Source of the DNA: Actinomycetes bacterium
GTDB lineage: Bacteria > Actinomycetota > Actinomycetes > S36-B12
DNA length: 14,606 nt
Direction of reading: 5' to 3'
NCBI GenBank assembly: GCA_030425745.1
Contig: JAUHZW010000029.1
Coordinates: forward strand, 1-14,606
The notes beneath the pieces were generated by a model. That model saw nothing but the letters and a program-made list of their open reading frames with translations, made no database searches and was not told the origin of the DNA. Positions 13,904 to 14,606 of this stretch are shown here, in pieces. A program made the translations under genes and the position numbers. Position 1 is the stretch's first letter; each line of letters starts with the position of its first letter.

Positions 13904-14606
13904 GTGTCGATCGATCTCGAACTGCTGGCAACTGCCGTCGAGGATGAGCGGTCTCTCCATCGGAAGCGGACGCCCGCCTCGCGTGCTGCCTTCGAGGCCG
14001 CTGATCACCTCCTCGGCCGAGTGCCGATGACGTGGATGAACAAGTGGTCCGGTGGCTACCCGATGTACCTCGCGACCGCTCGGGGAAACCGCATCACCGA
14101 CGTCGACGGAAACGAGTACGTCGACTTCGCGCTCGGTGACACCGGCGCGATGGCCGGTCACTCACCGGCTCCGACGGTGGCAGCGGTCCACGAGCGCATC
14201 GGCGTGCAGGGCGGCATCACCACGATGATGCCGACCGAGGATGCGGAGTGGGTGGGCGCTGAGCTCACCCGACGGTTCGGACTGCCGCTGTGGTCCTTCA
14301 GTCTCACTGCCACCGATGCCAACCGCTGGGCGCTGCGCATCGCGCGCATGGTCACGGGGCGGCCCAAGGTGATGGCGTTCTCCTACTGCTACCACGGCTC
14401 TGTCGATGAGACTTTCGTCGTCGCGGGGGACGACGACGCCACGGAGCCACGGGGCGGCAACGTCGGCCCGGCCGTGCACGTCAGCGAGACGACGCGGGTC
14501 GCGGAGTTCAATGACCTCGCCTCTGTGGAGCGGGGGCTGGCGCACGGTGACGTCGCGGTGCTCATCATGGAGCCGGCCCTGACCAACATCGGGATCGTCC
14601 TCCCCG
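13904..14606 (+). CDS. Class III aminotransferase (glutamate-1-semialdehyde aminomutase-like), N-terminal part
   Basis: The frame opens at GTG 13904, with GAGGAG at 13893-13898, and stays open to the last base (234 codons), so the gene continues beyond the window. The visible part has the family N-terminus: YPMYLATARGNRITDVDGNEYVDF, LGDTGAMAGHSPAPTV, the cofactor-phosphate region SLTATDANRWALRIAR, YCYHGSVDETFV with the PLP-stacking aromatic YH pair, and EPALTNIGIVLP. The PLP lysine lies past the end. Relative to ornithine-type transaminases, the TEATDAN-like loop reads TATDAN and the EPALTN stretch fits the aspartate aminotransferase-family/GSAM-like subgroup. It transfers an amino group between an amino acid and a carbonyl compound, or isomerises an amino-aldehyde. 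The substrate is unknown. It is divergent from the membrane protein gene by 56 bp. Confidence 0.9.
   Translation, partial: MSIDLELLATAVEDERSLHRKRTPASRAAFEAADHLLGRVPMTWMNKWSGGYPMYLATARGNRITDVDGNEYVDFALGDTGAMAGHSPAPTVAAVHERIGVQGGITTMMPTEDAEWVGAELTRRFGLPLWSFSLTATDANRWALRIARMVTGRPKVMAFSYCYHGSVDETFVVAGDDDATEPRGGNVGPAVHVSETTRVAEFNDLASVERGLAHGDVAVLIMEPALTNIGIVLP

Noticed and set aside
13848..13931. Longer N-terminus of the membrane protein
   Set aside because: It would overlap the divergent aminotransferase start and lacks a good ribosome binding site; GTG 13847 has GGAGG at optimal spacing.

Overview
The window is GC-rich, densely packed chromosomal DNA from an actinobacterium, most likely of the order Micrococcales. 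Signs of this are the strong G/C third-position bias, frequent GTG starts, leaderless-looking TANNNT promoters, an RskA-type anti-sigma factor with its ECF sigma factor, and a GerMN-domain lipoprotein beside a two-component system. No rRNA, tRNA, insertion sequence, phage gene or CRISPR array was seen. Both ends are cut inside class III (PLP) aminotransferase genes.

Left part (1-3308): the 3' end of a class III aminotransferase runs directly into an array of six 19-bp tandem repeats. Then follows a tightly coupled operon of OmpR-family response regulator, HAMP histidine kinase and GerMN lipoprotein. Its junctions are ATGA overlaps, and an 8-codon mini-ORF bridges the first two genes.

Middle (3316-9884): a P2-type cation-pumping ATPase preceded by a DosR/DevR-like palindrome; an EstA/FrmB-type esterase convergent with it; and a divergent dihydropteroate-synthase-fold protein that lacks the canonical SRK-type loop. 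The esterase and the DHPS-like gene are transcribed divergently from twin TAGNCT-N6-ATG promoters. Next is a SigK/RskA-type sigma/anti-sigma pair, divergent from a secreted fasciclin (FAS1) protein. The shared intergenic region holds two mirror-image promoters, each GTGCATCC-N17-CGAA, so the sigma factor probably drives both itself and the fasciclin gene. This is the logic of the mycobacterial SigK-MPT70/83 system. A 17-bp perfect-stem hairpin separates the fasciclin gene from the convergent operon beyond it.

Right part (9894-14606): a carbohydrate-type catabolic cluster. A Gfo/Idh/MocA oxidoreductase and a DhnA/LsrF-type class I aldolase form a minus-strand operon overlapping by GTGA. An FGGY kinase is divergent from them. 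A small membrane protein of unknown function shares its stop with the kinase on a CTAG palindrome. It is divergent from a second class III aminotransferase that runs off the end. Oxidoreductase, kinase and aldolase together suggest oxidation, phosphorylation and cleavage of a polyol or sugar, but the substrate cannot be read from the sequence and no transporter is present.

The items most worth a second look are the mirrored SigK promoters, the catabolic cluster of unknown substrate, the divergent DHPS-like enzyme, the DosR-like box before the ATPase and the 19-bp repeat array.
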